Positions 8,411 through 17,407 of a stretch of DNA of 40,940 bases are shown here, piece after piece. A program made the position numbers and the translations under genes. The notes beneath the pieces were generated by a model, which did no database searches, had not been told where the DNA came from, and was given only the letters and a program-made list of their open reading frames with translations. This stretch comes from Hyphomonadaceae bacterium. GTDB taxonomy: Bacteria > Pseudomonadota > Alphaproteobacteria > Caulobacterales > Hyphomonadaceae. The first letter of the stretch is position 1. Each line of letters opens with the position of its first letter. The stretch is from contig JANQQC010000025.1 in the NCBI GenBank assembly GCA_028285145.1, positions 1-40,940 of the forward strand. Direction: 5' to 3'.

Positions 8411-8487
8411 GGGCCTGTAGCTCAGTTGGTTAGAGCGGACCGCTCATAACGGTCTGGTCGCGGGTTCAAGTCCTGCCAGGCCCACCA
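8411..8487 (+). tRNA. tRNA with CAU anticodon, probably tRNA-Ile2 (lysidine type)
   Basis: A full 77-nt cloverleaf with encoded CCA. The acceptor stem GGGCCTG pairs with CAGGCCC; the D arm contains AGCTCAGTTGGTTAGAGC; the anticodon arm is GACCG-CTCATAA-CGGTC with anticodon CAT; the T arm is GCGGG-TTCAAGT-CCTGC. CAU is used by initiator Met, elongator Met and the Ile2 tRNA. The acceptor pairs C4-G69 and C5-G68 and the TGGTCGC variable region match the Ile2 type recognised by TilS, which changes C34 to lysidine so that the tRNA reads AUA. The Met elongator is the alternative. No integrated element abuts its 3' end. Confidence 0.9.
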
Positions 8488-8503
8488 CATTCCTGCTTTT
8501 CGA

Positions 8504-10738
8504 CTAGAACGTCACATCCACACCAAACAGGACTTCCTGCGGCTTGCCCGGGCGCAGGCCGGATGGGCGTCGCGCTGCGATGTAGGATTCGTCAAACAGA
8601 TTCTCGACTTTTGCTTTCAGGCGAACGCCCTCGGCAATCTCGTAGAAGGCCGAGATATCGACCAGCGTGCGTTCATCAATGACGTCATTAGCTGGAATGG
8701 AGCCGGAGCCGACTGTACCGCGCGTCTCGCTGACATAGTTGACCACGGCATGTGTGCCCCAGCGCGTGCCCTCAATGCCCGCTGCAATGGTAAACTGCTG
8801 GTCCGGGACATAGTTCAGCTCGTCACCGGCTTCGACGTCGCCGAAGAAGCTGGAGTCGAACGATGTCTGGAACTCTGTGTCGGTATAGGTATAGGCGGCT
8901 GTTAGGGGCAGCGAGAAACCGTTCAGGCCGAGGGCGCTTGCCGCGTCCCATGCCCCGGTAACTTCCAGCCCGGAGACTTCTACGGCGTCTCCATTGAACA
9001 CGTCGCCCGGCTCGCAAGCACCGCCAGAGGACGCTGTGCATTCGCCAAGCAGGTTGTCGTAGTCATTGAAGAAGACGATGCCTTCCAGGCTCAGAGCGCC
9101 CTGCGTGAAGCGCGCACCGGCCTCATAGTTCCACGACTCTTCATTATCCACATCGTCATCGCTGGCCCCGGCCGGGGAGAAGCCTTTATGGACACCAGCG
9201 AGCACATCGACCGTATCCGTCAGGCTGTAGAGAACAGCGAGAGACGGCAGGACGACATCATCCTCTGTGGTGCGGACCCGGGTCGGACCATCTGCACGAG
9301 TTGGGTCGCTGGTTGAGAAGTCTTCTCGCGTGACTTCGTAGTCTTCAAAGCGCAGTCCTGCTGTTACTTGCAGGCGGTCGGTGACTTCGATCCGGTTGAG
9401 TGCGTAGAGGGCGATCGCATCGGCACCGGTTACGCGGTTGGTCGTCCCGCCAGCCGGACCTGATGTCGTCAACGCGAGCACACCATTGTTCAGGCTATAG
9501 GCGTCTTCCTTCTGGAAGCGATCTTCTTCGTCGGAGTGGATGCGGCCTCCGATTGTGATGTGGTGGGTCATGCCGCCGAGAACGGCCTCGGTGTCCAGCG
9601 CGCCAGAAATGCCACGTGAGTAATAGATCCGGTTGTTCGCGCGAACAACGATGCTGTCATCTAGGGATGTGACGCCGCGAATAAGGTCATATTCGGCGGC
9701 GAAGGTCTCCGGGTCTTCGAGAATGGCCGTCAGGCCAACATCACCAGACGCTCCGCCACCATCCGCATTGATGCCGTGCAGCTTGTACCAGTTACGAGCA
9801 AACTCGTTGGAGTAGGCGGTCGCGGTGAAGCTTGTCGTTGAGTTGAGGTCGATCTTGCCCGTGAGTTGGAAGAGTTCGTTCTCATTGATCATCTGGTCAT
9901 TACCGGCCGCGTCGTAGAGGCGGTAAGGGTTGGCGGCGAAGTCATCATCCGTGAGGCCGAGGTAGGTCTGGTTGGAGACCTCGTCCTTCGTTTGATACTT
10001 CAACTCCAGCGACCAGGGTGTTGCTGCGTTCGGGCCATAGAGGCCAGCCTTCACGACATAATCATCGATATCAAAGCCGGTGTCGGCCGCGCCCAGATCG
10101 CGCTCCAGAAAGCCATCGGCCTGATCCTGATAGGTCTCGATCAGCGCGCCAAACTCAAGTCCGTTTCCGATCTCCTGACGTGTGCCGACAAAGGCGTGCA
10201 GGCGCTGTCGGCCATAGTCGCCCGCAAGGAACTCGGCATAGCCAGATGTTTCTTCTGGGATCGGCGTAGAGAAGAGGTGCACCGCACCGCCTGAGGTGCG
10301 TGGACCGTACTGGATGACGCTCGGGCCCTTGGTGACTTCGATGGCGTGGATACGGCCCGCGGCCGGGAAGTAGTAAGCAGACGGCGAGGCATAGATGGCA
10401 GGCGCGATCGGAACGCCGTCTTCCATCACGGTGATCCGGGAGTTTCGGTCAGAGCCTGACCCGCGAAGCCCGATATTCGGACGAAGGCCGTAGCCTTCCT
10501 CTTCCTGAATGTTCACCCCTGGCACGGTCCGCAGGATACGTAGGACGTCCGAGTGCCCCTGAAGCTCAAGAGCCTCCGCATCGATGTAATCGACTGAACC
10601 GGCCACGTTCTGCTCGCCGCCGGCCACCCCAACCACGGTCAGAGTGTCGAGCACTCTGAGGTCGTCCGCCGCCGCGGGCAGGGCTGTGGCGAGAGATAAG
10701 GTGAGACCGAGGGCAAGAGATCGGGAAGGAGAGAGCAT
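8504..10738 (-). CDS. TonB-dependent outer membrane receptor, FecA-like
   Basis: A 744-aa outer-membrane receptor for an iron chelate. A signal peptide ends near residue 24 (ALPAAADD), followed at once by a TonB-box-like LDTLTVVG and a plug domain (about 40-150) with YGLRPNIGLRGSGSDRNSRI and MEDGVPIAPAIYASPSAYYF. This is the subfamily pattern of ferric citrate receptors (COG4772). The barrel follows and ends in VLFGVDVTF with terminal Phe. No N-terminal signalling domain is present, so FecIR-type surface signalling is not expected. An odd Cys pair region (GECTASSGGACEPGD) lies in an extracellular loop. A Fur-like box lies just upstream, and bacterioferritin is the next gene upstream. Ferric citrate is the best guess for substrate, not proven. 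Confidence 0.9.
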   Translation of the reverse strand: MLSPSRSLALGLTLSLATALPAAADDLRVLDTLTVVGVAGGEQNVAGSVDYIDAEALELQGHSDVLRILRTVPGVNIQEEEGYGLRPNIGLRGSGSDRNSRITVMEDGVPIAPAIYASPSAYYFPAAGRIHAIEVTKGPSVIQYGPRTSGGAVHLFSTPIPEETSGYAEFLAGDYGRQRLHAFVGTRQEIGNGLEFGALIETYQDQADGFLERDLGAADTGFDIDDYVVKAGLYGPNAATPWSLELKYQTKDEVSNQTYLGLTDDDFAANPYRLYDAAGNDQMINENELFQLTGKIDLNSTTSFTATAYSNEFARNWYKLHGINADGGGASGDVGLTAILEDPETFAAEYDLIRGVTSLDDSIVVRANNRIYYSRGISGALDTEAVLGGMTHHITIGGRIHSDEEDRFQKEDAYSLNNGVLALTTSGPAGGTTNRVTGADAIALYALNRIEVTDRLQVTAGLRFEDYEVTREDFSTSDPTRADGPTRVRTTEDDVVLPSLAVLYSLTDTVDVLAGVHKGFSPAGASDDDVDNEESWNYEAGARFTQGALSLEGIVFFNDYDNLLGECTASSGGACEPGDVFNGDAVEVSGLEVTGAWDAASALGLNGFSLPLTAAYTYTDTEFQTSFDSSFFGDVEAGDELNYVPDQQFTIAAGIEGTRWGTHAVVNYVSETRGTVGSGSIPANDVIDERTLVDISAFYEIAEGVRLKAKVENLFDESYIAARRPSGLRPGKPQEVLFGVDVTF

Positions 10739-10753
10739 ACGCGCACCTGAGAC

Positions 10754-10768
10754 TGAGAATGACTTTCA
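10754..10768 (-). promoter_or_regulatory. Fur-like box upstream of the TonB receptor
   Basis: TGAGAAT-G-ACTTTCA on the + strand matches the 7-1-7 Fur consensus TGATAAT-N-ATTATCA at 11 of 14 positions. It begins 16 bp upstream of the receptor ATG. A separate perfect 7-bp repeat, CACCTGA at 10744-10750 and TCAGGTG at 10766-10772, brackets it. Iron repression of the receptor is the natural reading. Confidence 0.5.
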
Positions 10769-10823
10769 GGTGCGGTAGAGAAGACCGCAGATGTGTGCAA
10801 CCCGTTGTCTGCGAACAAATCGC

Positions 10824-10860
10824 AAAAAAGCGCACTGTTGCCGGAGGGCGACAGTGCGCT
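10824..10860 (-). terminator. rho-independent terminator of bfr
   Basis: AGCGCACTGT (10829-10838) and ACAGTGCGCT (10851-10860) form a perfect 10-bp stem with a 12-nt loop. On the minus strand it is followed by a run of six T (10824-10829). It lies 25 bp after the bfr stop codon and should separate bfr from the TonB receptor gene. Confidence 0.85.
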
Positions 10861-10885
10861 GTTGTGTCCCTGCAGGAGGGTCGGT

Positions 10886-11365
10886 TTAGGCGGCGTTCGG
10901 CTCGGACTGGAGCTGAATGTAGTTCTCGATGCCCATCCGTTCGATCAGGTCGAACTGGGTCTCAAGATAATCGACATGCTCTTCCTCATTGGTGAGGATT
11001 TTGCCGAAGAGATCGCGGCTGACATAGTCACGCTCCTTCTCGCAGTGTTCCATGGCATCGCGGAGCAGGGGAATGGCGTCATGTTCCAGTGCGAGATCGC
11101 ACTCGAGGATTTCTTTGACGCTCTCGCCGATGCGAAGTTTTCCAAGATCCTGAAGATTTGGCAGGCCACCCAGGAAGAGAATACGCTCGATCAGCCAGTC
11201 GGCGTGCTCCATTTCTTCAATGGATTCCTTGTACTCATACTCGGCCAGAACGGAGATGCCCCAATCCTTCAGCATCCGTGAGTGAAGGAAATACTGGTTG
11301 ATCGCCGTGAGTTCATTCTTCAGGGCGGAGTTCAGAAATTCAATGACTTTTGCGTCGCCCTTCAT
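10886..11365 (-). CDS. bfr: bacterioferritin
   Basis: Bfr is a 24-subunit cytoplasmic shell that oxidises Fe2+ and stores it as mineral, with heme b between subunit pairs. The protein is 159 aa, the usual length. Heme ligand Met52 is present in EEMEHAD. All ferroxidase ligands are present at E. coli numbering: Glu18, Glu51, His54, Glu94, Glu127 and His130. The ATG at 11365 has AAAGGAG six nt upstream. It follows bfd on the same strand, but a terminator lies between them, so it probably also has its own promoter in 11366-11440. It ends before a strong terminator. Confidence 0.97.
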   Translation of the reverse strand: MKGDAKVIEFLNSALKNELTAINQYFLHSRMLKDWGISVLAEYEYKESIEEMEHADWLIERILFLGGLPNLQDLGKLRIGESVKEILECDLALEHDAIPLLRDAMEHCEKERDYVSRDLFGKILTNEEEHVDYLETQFDLIERMGIENYIQLQSEPNAA

Positions 11366-11436
11366 GCGGCTCTCCTTTGGATTTTTGAATTAGAGCCGAC
11401 GTAGGGGGATTGAGGTCCTAAGGCAAGAAAAAGCAG

Positions 11437-11462
11437 ATAAAAAACAGGATACTATGATCCTG
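11437..11462 (-). terminator. rho-independent terminator between bfd and bfr
   Basis: On the minus strand CAGGAT and ATCCTG form a 6-bp stem with a 6-nt loop, followed at once by TTTTTT (A-run 11439-11444 on +). It lies about 30 bp after the bfd stop codon. It should stop or attenuate transcripts from the bfd promoter before bfr. Confidence 0.7.
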
Positions 11463-11490
11463 CAACGCATTTTCATTATCAGAAGGAAAG

Positions 11491-11688
11491 TTACTCGGCA
11501 GCCACGAGTTGCGCTGGGGCTTCGGCATCCATTTCTTCGGAGATGATTTCGCCGATGGCCGTTTTGCATTTGCCGCAATTGAACGCGCATCCATGGTGGG
11601 CCTGCACGCTGTCCGGGCAGCGGGCACCAGCGGAAACCGCGTCGCGGACCGCTGTATCGTTCAGTCGTCTGCAAATGCAAATGATCAT
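11491..11688 (-). CDS. bfd: bacterioferritin-associated ferredoxin Bfd
   Basis: A 65-aa [2Fe-2S] protein that docks on bacterioferritin and delivers electrons to reduce and release stored iron. The four cluster cysteines are arranged as CIC near the N-terminus and GCAFNCGKCKTAIGEII in the second half, the (2Fe-2S)-BFD domain pattern. The ATG at 11688 gives MIICICRRLND, the family start; a TTG at 11697 would add three residues. No ribosome binding site precedes the ATG, and the predicted transcription start is at or next to it, so the mRNA may be leaderless. Two Fur-like boxes overlap its start and promoter, as expected for a gene induced in iron starvation. Confidence 0.93.
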   Translation of the reverse strand: MIICICRRLNDTAVRDAVSAGARCPDSVQAHHGCAFNCGKCKTAIGEIISEEMDAEAPAQLVAAE

Positions 11689-11696
11689 GATTCTCA
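11682..11696 (-). promoter_or_regulatory. Fur-like box overlapping the bfd start codon
   Basis: TGATCAT-G-ATTCTCA on the + strand matches the 7-1-7 Fur consensus at 12 of 14 positions and covers the bfd ATG. Together with the next box it makes a tandem operator. Confidence 0.6.
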
Positions 11697-11724
11697 ATTA
11701 GTCGGGGATGAGAATGATTGTCAA
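11696..11724 (-). promoter_or_regulatory. bfd promoter
   Basis: On the minus strand a perfect -35 TTGACA (11724-11719) is followed after 17 nt by CTAATT (11701-11696), a weak -10. The expected start of transcription falls at about 11688-11689, the bfd ATG itself. The -35 lies inside the Fur-like box at 11709-11723, so bound Fur would block polymerase. Confidence 0.5.
11709..11723. promoter_or_regulatory. strong Fur-like box in the bfd promoter
   Basis: TGAGAAT-G-ATTGTCA matches the 7-1-7 Fur consensus at 12 of 14 positions with only one mismatch per half. It overlaps the bfd -35 element and lies 34 bp from the LexA box of the divergent imuA gene. Confidence 0.7.
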
Positions 11725-11740
11725 CTGGGAAATGCATGTA

Positions 11741-11769
11741 TTGACTCTATTCGATAAGAACAAAATAAG
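11741..11769 (+). promoter_or_regulatory. imuA promoter
   Basis: TTGACT (-35, 11741-11746) is followed after 17 nt by AATAAG (11764-11769) as a weak -10, which lies within the LexA box. Transcription would start at about 11776, next to the imuA ATG at 11775. Confidence 0.5.
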
Positions 11770-11772
11770 AAC
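11758..11772 (+). promoter_or_regulatory. LexA (SOS) box of imuA-imuB-dnaE2
   Basis: GAAC-AAAATAA-GAAC is an exact match to GAAC-N7-GAAC, the alphaproteobacterial LexA operator. It overlaps the predicted -10 element and ends 2 bp before the imuA ATG. This cassette is a known LexA target in Caulobacter and relatives, so the call rests on both sequence and context. Confidence 0.92.
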
Positions 11773-11774
11773 AT

Positions 11775-12497
11775 ATGGATTTCGTCAGGCTACAGTCTTC
11801 CGCCCGGCAGGGAAGTTATCCTGTTCTGAAACCGGAACAGGCGGCTTTTCCTTACGGGCTGGCCCGGACCGGTGTCCATGAGGTTGCCGAGGCGGCTTTT
11901 GGCGATCACGCCGCCCTGACAGGCTTTGTGCTGGCAGCGATGCCACGGTCACATGACCTCTCGATCCTCTGGGTCTCGATGCATTCCCGTTCCATGGATC
12001 ATGGCACGATCCGTCAGGCGGTCACGCAGCACCTTGCGGGCCGCGTCCCGGCTATCCTTCAGGTGAGAACCGGAAAGCTATTCGATGCGCTCTGGTCCGT
12101 TGAAGAAGGCATACGCTCCAGCGCCGTCTCGCTCGTCATTGCGGAGCTGACGGATGCGGACTTCACAGCGACCCGGCGCCTGACCCTCGCCTCGGCCCGC
12201 TATGGCGTGCCGGTAATCCTGCTCATGCCTTACACGCGTGAAGGGGCCACTGCCGCGGAGGCCCGCTGGCGGGTCAGCGCCCAGCCATCTTCCCAAAACA
12301 TCTTCGACCCCCGCGCGCTTGGCCACAGGCGCTGGCGCGCTGTTCTGGAGCGCTCGCGCCGCGCGCCGGATCATGTCGGTCGCGTTTTCGATCTGGAGTA
12401 TGATGATGAAGCGCTATCTCTGTCTCTGGTTTCCCGACTGGCCACTCGATCGTCTCCGCCGGGCGCGCCGGATTACGAGATCAGACAAGCCGGATAA
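11775..12497 (+). CDS. imuA: ImuA, SOS mutagenesis cassette protein
   Basis: A 240-aa RecA-like accessory protein of the ImuA-ImuB-DnaE2 mutasome. The segment RTGVHEVAEAAFGDHAALTGF matches the family start motif (W/V-HEV), and RFALASARYGVP-like core residues follow (LTLASARYGVPVILLMPY). The C-terminal SQNIFDPRALGHRRWRAVLERSR is typical, including the WR-V-L-R motif. ImuA is needed with ImuB to target the error-prone polymerase to the clamp at lesions. The ATG at 11775 lies 2 bp after the LexA box without a ribosome binding site, suggesting a leaderless message. The end overlaps imuB by 92 nt in another frame. Confidence 0.88.
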   Translation: MDFVRLQSSARQGSYPVLKPEQAAFPYGLARTGVHEVAEAAFGDHAALTGFVLAAMPRSHDLSILWVSMHSRSMDHGTIRQAVTQHLAGRVPAILQVRTGKLFDALWSVEEGIRSSAVSLVIAELTDADFTATRRLTLASARYGVPVILLMPYTREGATAAEARWRVSAQPSSQNIFDPRALGHRRWRAVLERSRRAPDHVGRVFDLEYDDEALSLSLVSRLATRSSPPGAPDYEIRQAG

Positions 12498-14115
12498 GCC
12501 ACGTAAGCCCTTCGCCTTGGTCGAAGACGGTCCAAAGGGCCTGCGCATCGCAGCTGTAAATCCGCCAGCCCGCGCCCTTGGGGTGACAGAAGGGCTGAGC
12601 TTCACGGATGCCCGCGCGCGCGCGCCCCAACTCGAGCATGAAGACATCGACCGGGCAGCCGATGCCCAGGCGCTCGCCGCGCTCGCGGAATGGATGATGC
12701 GCTGGGTCCCGCTGGTCGCGCTGCATGGTGAAGATGCGATGATCCTCGAAACGACCGGCTGCGATCATCTCTATGGCGGCGAGGCGGACATGGCCGCCGC
12801 CATATCTGCGAAGATGACTGCCAGTGGCTTTGCGCATTGCATTGCGCTGGCCAGCACGCCCGGTGCAGCCTTTGGGCTGGCGCATGATCCAGCCCGCAGT
12901 GAAGCCCCTTTCATCTGTGCGCCGGGCAGGGAAAAGGCCGACCTCGCCGGCGCGCCCGTCACGGCGCTTCGCCTGTCGGCAGATGCCAGCCAGTTATTAC
13001 GCCGGTTCGGCCTGACCCGGATCGGCCAGCTTTACACGGTTGATCGCAAATCCCTCGCGCGGCGCTTCAACTCCCGCGAAGCGGCCGATGCCGTCCTCCT
13101 GCGTCTCGATCAGGTGCTCGGACTGAAGACCGAACCGCTCGACTATGTTTACCCCGCGCCGGACTATGCTGTCCGCCTGCCATGTCCTGAGCCGCTCGGC
13201 GACCTTGAGGGCGTGAAAGAGGGCCTGACTCGCCTCATGGCCAAGCTCACCGCCGAGCTTGCCGGCCATGGGCTTGGGGCACGTCTGTTCGATCTGCGTG
13301 CCTTTCGCTCGGATGGAAGCGTTGTCTCGCTATCTGTCTCTGCGGCCCGCGCCGTGAGGGATCCGGCGCATATCCATCGTCTGTTCCGAGACCGGCTGGA
13401 GACCCTCGACCCCGGTTTCGGGATCGACCTGCTGCTTCTGGAGGCGCGCCGCACAAGCCCGATGGCTGAAAGCTCCCCGCCTTTGTCGGGTGATCTGGCA
13501 GGCGAGGGCGCAGATGAAGCCGCGCTGTCTAGGTTGGCAGACCGGATTGTGGCCAAGCTTGGCGAGGGCGCGGTGACGGTCAGCGCGCCATTCGAGAGCC
13601 ACCTGCCTGAACGCGCGGAGCGGCGCTTGCCGTATCGCGGAAGTCTGCCGGACTGGCGTGGCCAGACCGCTGAAACCGGATTGCGGCCGCTTCGCCTGTT
13701 CAACCAGCCGGAGCCTGTCGATGTCATGGCGGAAGTCCCGGAAGGCCCGCCCCTTCGATTTGTCTGGCGGCGCGTTGTCCGCAAGGTGACCCGCGCGGAC
13801 GGGCCGGAACGCATCGCGCCGGAATGGTGGCTTAGCCTCGCAGCACCGTCCTCTGCCGCCAGTCTAAAAGGCGCGACCCTCGACTGGCTGTCACCAAAGA
13901 TGGATCCCCGGGCAGACGCCGCCCAGATCGAAAAAATCCGTACCCAGCTTCAGGAAGACGCCCGTGCAGAGACCCGCCAGGCTCTACCTCGGGCTCGTGA
14001 CTATTATCGGGTCGAGGATGATACGGGTCGGCGCTACTGGCTCTTCCGCGACGGGCTCTATGGCGATGAGCGGGGCGGGACGCCGCGCTGGTTCATGCAC
14101 GGGCTGTTCTCATGA
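12406..14115 (+). CDS. imuB: ImuB, inactive Y-family polymerase-like mutasome hub
   Basis: A 569-aa protein related to Y-family DNA polymerases (DinB/UmuC) but lacking their catalytic carboxylates in the family; it links ImuA, DnaE2 and the beta clamp. It starts [19 protein letters not shown], the usual ImuB start. Three ATGs in a row occur at 12400, 12403 and 12406; GGAG at 12395-12398 has the best spacing for 12406. The palm-like part holds [18 protein letters not shown], and the C-terminus [12 protein letters not shown] with WFMHGLFS is the family signature tail. It overlaps imuA by 92 nt and dnaE2 by 4 nt (ATGA), so translation of all three is coupled. Confidence 0.94.
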   Translation: MKRYLCLWFPDWPLDRLRRARRITRSDKPDKPRKPFALVEDGPKGLRIAAVNPPARALGVTEGLSFTDARARAPQLEHEDIDRAADAQALAALAEWMMRWVPLVALHGEDAMILETTGCDHLYGGEADMAAAISAKMTASGFAHCIALASTPGAAFGLAHDPARSEAPFICAPGREKADLAGAPVTALRLSADASQLLRRFGLTRIGQLYTVDRKSLARRFNSREAADAVLLRLDQVLGLKTEPLDYVYPAPDYAVRLPCPEPLGDLEGVKEGLTRLMAKLTAELAGHGLGARLFDLRAFRSDGSVVSLSVSAARAVRDPAHIHRLFRDRLETLDPGFGIDLLLLEARRTSPMAESSPPLSGDLAGEGADEAALSRLADRIVAKLGEGAVTVSAPFESHLPERAERRLPYRGSLPDWRGQTAETGLRPLRLFNQPEPVDVMAEVPEGPPLRFVWRRVVRKVTRADGPERIAPEWWLSLAAPSSAASLKGATLDWLSPKMDPRADAAQIEKIRTQLQEDARAETRQALPRARDYYRVEDDTGRRYWLFRDGLYGDERGGTPRWFMHGLFS

Positions 14116-17100
14116 GCGACTATGCCGAACTCGCCGTCACGACCAATTTCTCCTTCCTGCGGGGGGCGAGCCATGCTGAAGAGCTGGTTCTTCAGGCGAA
14201 AGCGCTCGGCATTCACTCAATCGGGGTGGCGGATCGTAACACGCTGGCCGGTGTTGTCCGGGCACATATCGCGGCGAAGACCCATGGTATGCGCTTACTT
14301 GTTGGCGCGCGCCTGATCCCGACCGATGGACCGGAACTGATCTGTTACCCGACAGACCGCGCTGCCTATGGCCGCCTGTCGACACTTCTTTCGAAGGGCA
14401 AGCTCGCGGCGGAGAAGGGTGAGTGCCTGATCAGCCTGGAAGACATCATCGCCCACAGCGAGGGACAGATCTTCATCGCGCTGCCGACGGAGAAACCTGA
14501 TGAAGCCTCCCGCGCACATCTGACTCGTCTCGCCGGTCTCTGGCCGAACCGGTTCTATCTCGCGGCCTGCTATGCCTATCACGGCCGAGATAGGGAGCGC
14601 CTTGCCCGCCTGAGGAGCCTTGGACAGGAAACGGGCGCGCCCATCGTCGCCGTCAATGACGTGCTCTATCACGTGCCGGACCGCCGCCCGCTGCAGGACA
14701 TGCTGACCTGCATCCGCGAGCATTGTACGATTGATGAGGCCGGGTTTCGTCTTCAGGCAAATGCCGAGCGTTATCTGAAGGCCCCGGAGACGATGGCGCG
14801 GCTGTTTGCGGGCTTCGAGGACGCGCTTGAACGAACAGTCGATATCGCTGAGCGCTGCCGATTCTCGCTGGATGAGTTGTCTTACATCTATCCGGACGAG
14901 CCGGTCCCACCCGGCAAGACGCCTCAACAGCATCTCACAGATCTGGCGTGGGCGGGCGCGGCGAAGCGTTATCCCGATGGCGTGCCTGAAAAGGTTCATA
15001 AGGCGATCATCAAGGAACTCGACCTGATCGGAGACCTTGATTACGCACCTTACTTTCTCACCGTGAACGATATTGTCGCCTGGGCGCGCAGTCGGGACAT
15101 TCTCTGTCAGGGGCGTGGTTCGGCGGCGAACTCGGCTGTCTGCTACTGCCTCGGCGTCACCAGTGTCGACCCAACCGCAACAAGCCTTCTGTTTGAGCGC
15201 TTCCTATCCAGGGAACGCAAGGAACCCCCGGATATCGATGTCGATTTCGAGCATGAGCGCCGCGAGGAGGTCATCCAGTATGTCTATCGCCGCTATGGCC
15301 GACACCGTGCCGCTTTAACAGCCACTGTCATTTCCTATCGCCCGCGTTCGGCGGTGCGAGAGATCTGCAAGGCGCTGGGCCTGACACAGGACATTGCCGC
15401 CGCGCTGGCCGGGACAGTCTGGGGCAGCTTTGGTAGCGATGTGAATCTCGCCCAGATCAGGCAGGCCGGGCTCGACCCGGAAAGCCCGCTCATTCGACGC
15501 GCCATCGTGTTGACGCGCCAGCTCATCGGCTTTCCCCGGCATCTGTCACAGCATGTCGGCGGCTTCGTCCTGACGCAGGGCCCGCTCATCGAAACCGTAC
15601 CTATCGGTAACGCGGCGATGGAAGACCGCACCTTCATCGAATGGGATAAGGACGACATCGACGCCTTGAAAATCATGAAGGTCGATGTCCTCGCGCTTGG
15701 CATGCTCACCTGTATCCGCAAGGCCTTCGACATGATCGCCGCGTATAAAGGCGAGCAGTTGACCCTCGCCAGCATCGAGCCCGGCGATGAGCCCACTTAC
15801 GACATGTTGTGTAGGGGCGAGTCCCTTGGCGTGTTTCAGGTCGAGAGCCGCGCGCAGATGAACATGCTGCCGCGTCTACGCCCGAGAAACTATTATGACC
15901 TTGTCATTCAGGTCGCCATTGTCCGTCCGGGTCCCATTCAGGGCGATATGGTTCACCCCTATCTGCGACGCCGGAAGGGGCTGGAGGCGGTCTCCTATCC
16001 ATCGCCCGCGCCCGAACATGGCCCACCCAATGAACTGGAACTTATCCTCAACCGTACGCTCGGCGTTCCGCTCTTTCAGGAACAGGCCATGCAGATTGCC
16101 ATGGATGCCGCCCGTTTCACACCGGATGAAGCCAATGGCCTGCGCCGGGCCATGGCGACGTTTCGCAAGGTCGGCACAATCAACAATTACGAGGAGATGA
16201 TGGTCACGCGCATGGTTGCGCGCGGATATGAAGAGGCTTTTGCGCAGCGCTGTTTTGATCAGGTGAAGGGGTTCGGTGAGTATGGCTTCCCGGAAAGCCA
16301 TGCCGCATCCTTTGCCCACCTTGTCTACGTATCGTCCTGGCTGAAACACCACCATCCCGATGTTTTCTGTGCGGCGCTCCTGAACGCTCAGCCCATGGGC
16401 TTTTACGCGCCGGCCCAGATCGTACGTGACGCACAGGAGAATGGTGTTGAGGTCCGGCCTGTGGATGTGAACCATTCCGACTGGGACAATACGCTGGAGC
16501 CGCCCAATGCCGTGCGGCTTGGCTTTCGGCAGGTGGATGGCTTGCCGGAAGCAGACGCCGAAGCGCTGATGCTGGCGCGCGAGGAAGGCTATCAGACACC
16601 TGACGCTCTGAAACGTCGCGCGCGTTTGCCGCGCCGATCAATGGAACAACTCGCGGCCGCCGATGCGTTCAACTCCATGGGGCTGGACCGCCGCGCCGCG
16701 CTCTGGGCTGTGCGCGGGGAAGCGGCCGGGGAAACCCTTCCGCTCTTCGAGGCCGCCGACACAGCCGAGCAGGGCGGGGAGGGCGAAACACAGCTCCCGG
16801 TCATGCCGCGCTCTGAACATGTCCTGCAGGACTATCAGACGACCCGGCTCTCCCTGAAAGATCACCCGATGACCTTCCTGCGCGCGGGCTACCAGTCCAT
16901 GCGCATCCGGTCGACGAAAGGGGCGACAGAGGCGAGAAACGGTGCCCGGGTCTCTACGGCGGGCGTCGTGCTGGTCCGCCAGAGGCCGGGCTCGGCGAGC
17001 GGGGTTGTCTTCATGACCATTGAGGATGAGGTGGGCATCGCCAATATCGTCGTCTGGCCGCGTGTGATGGAACGGTTCCGGTCCGTTGTCATGGGCGCGC

Positions 17101-17342
17101 GCATCGTGCTTATCCATGGCCGCGTCCAGCGTGCGGACAATGTCACTCACATTGTGGCTGAGCGCCTGATCGACCGTACGGCGGATCTCGATACGCTGAC
17201 GGAAGATGCTCAGCGCGATCCGCTCAAACATGCGCTCGCCCATGCTGATGAAGTCATGAGACCGGTACCGGAGCGCAAAGGCCCGGCCGCCCGCCATCCC
17301 CGGAATGTGCGCATCATCCCGGCCAGCCGCGATTTCCACTGA
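14112..17342 (+). CDS. dnaE2: error-prone DNA polymerase DnaE2
   Basis: A 1076-aa C-family DNA polymerase that performs lesion bypass during SOS. The N-terminal PHP domain begins [16 protein letters not shown] and continues with [15 protein letters not shown]. The polymerase palm shows [16 protein letters not shown] with its catalytic aspartates, preceded by the [15 protein letters not shown] motif. Further on are [29 protein letters not shown] and [20 protein letters not shown], all diagnostic. A C-terminal OB fold includes [17 protein letters not shown]. The start overlaps the imuB stop (ATGA). It is controlled by the LexA box upstream of imuA. Cells with this cassette show damage-induced mutagenesis that depends on all three genes. 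Confidence 0.97.
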   Translation: MSDYAELAVTTNFSFLRGASHAEELVLQAKALGIHSIGVADRNTLAGVVRAHIAAKTHGMRLLVGARLIPTDGPELICYPTDRAAYGRLSTLLSKGKLAAEKGECLISLEDIIAHSEGQIFIALPTEKPDEASRAHLTRLAGLWPNRFYLAACYAYHGRDRERLARLRSLGQETGAPIVAVNDVLYHVPDRRPLQDMLTCIREHCTIDEAGFRLQANAERYLKAPETMARLFAGFEDALERTVDIAERCRFSLDELSYIYPDEPVPPGKTPQQHLTDLAWAGAAKRYPDGVPEKVHKAIIKELDLIGDLDYAPYFLTVNDIVAWARSRDILCQGRGSAANSAVCYCLGVTSVDPTATSLLFERFLSRERKEPPDIDVDFEHERREEVIQYVYRRYGRHRAALTATVISYRPRSAVREICKALGLTQDIAAALAGTVWGSFGSDVNLAQIRQAGLDPESPLIRRAIVLTRQLIGFPRHLSQHVGGFVLTQGPLIETVPIGNAAMEDRTFIEWDKDDIDALKIMKVDVLALGMLTCIRKAFDMIAAYKGEQLTLASIEPGDEPTYDMLCRGESLGVFQVESRAQMNMLPRLRPRNYYDLVIQVAIVRPGPIQGDMVHPYLRRRKGLEAVSYPSPAPEHGPPNELELILNRTLGVPLFQEQAMQIAMDAARFTPDEANGLRRAMATFRKVGTINNYEEMMVTRMVARGYEEAFAQRCFDQVKGFGEYGFPESHAASFAHLVYVSSWLKHHHPDVFCAALLNAQPMGFYAPAQIVRDAQENGVEVRPVDVNHSDWDNTLEPPNAVRLGFRQVDGLPEADAEALMLAREEGYQTPDALKRRARLPRRSMEQLAAADAFNSMGLDRRAALWAVRGEAAGETLPLFEAADTAEQGGEGETQLPVMPRSEHVLQDYQTTRLSLKDHPMTFLRAGYQSMRIRSTKGATEARNGARVSTAGVVLVRQRPGSASGVVFMTIEDEVGIANIVVWPRVMERFRSVVMGARIVLIHGRVQRADNVTHIVAERLIDRTADLDTLTEDAQRDPLKHALAHADEVMRPVPERKGPAARHPRNVRIIPASRDFH

Positions 17343-17407
17343 GCCGTTTACAGGCCCCCTCCGCGCGGCCACTAAAGGTGAGACAGAATTCTCCGGGAGG
17401 GACAGGC

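Noticed and set aside
8411..8503. tRNA 3' end as an attachment site for an integrated element.
   Set aside because: The adjacent genes are a TonB receptor and bacterioferritin; no integrase or repeated tRNA end was found.
9634..9645. Palindrome GTTCGCGCGAAC within the TonB receptor gene.
   Set aside because: It lies within coding sequence, and short GC palindromes are frequent at this base composition.
16638..17372. A 244-codon minus-strand frame opposite dnaE2.
   Set aside because: dnaE2 motifs continue through this stretch on the + strand.
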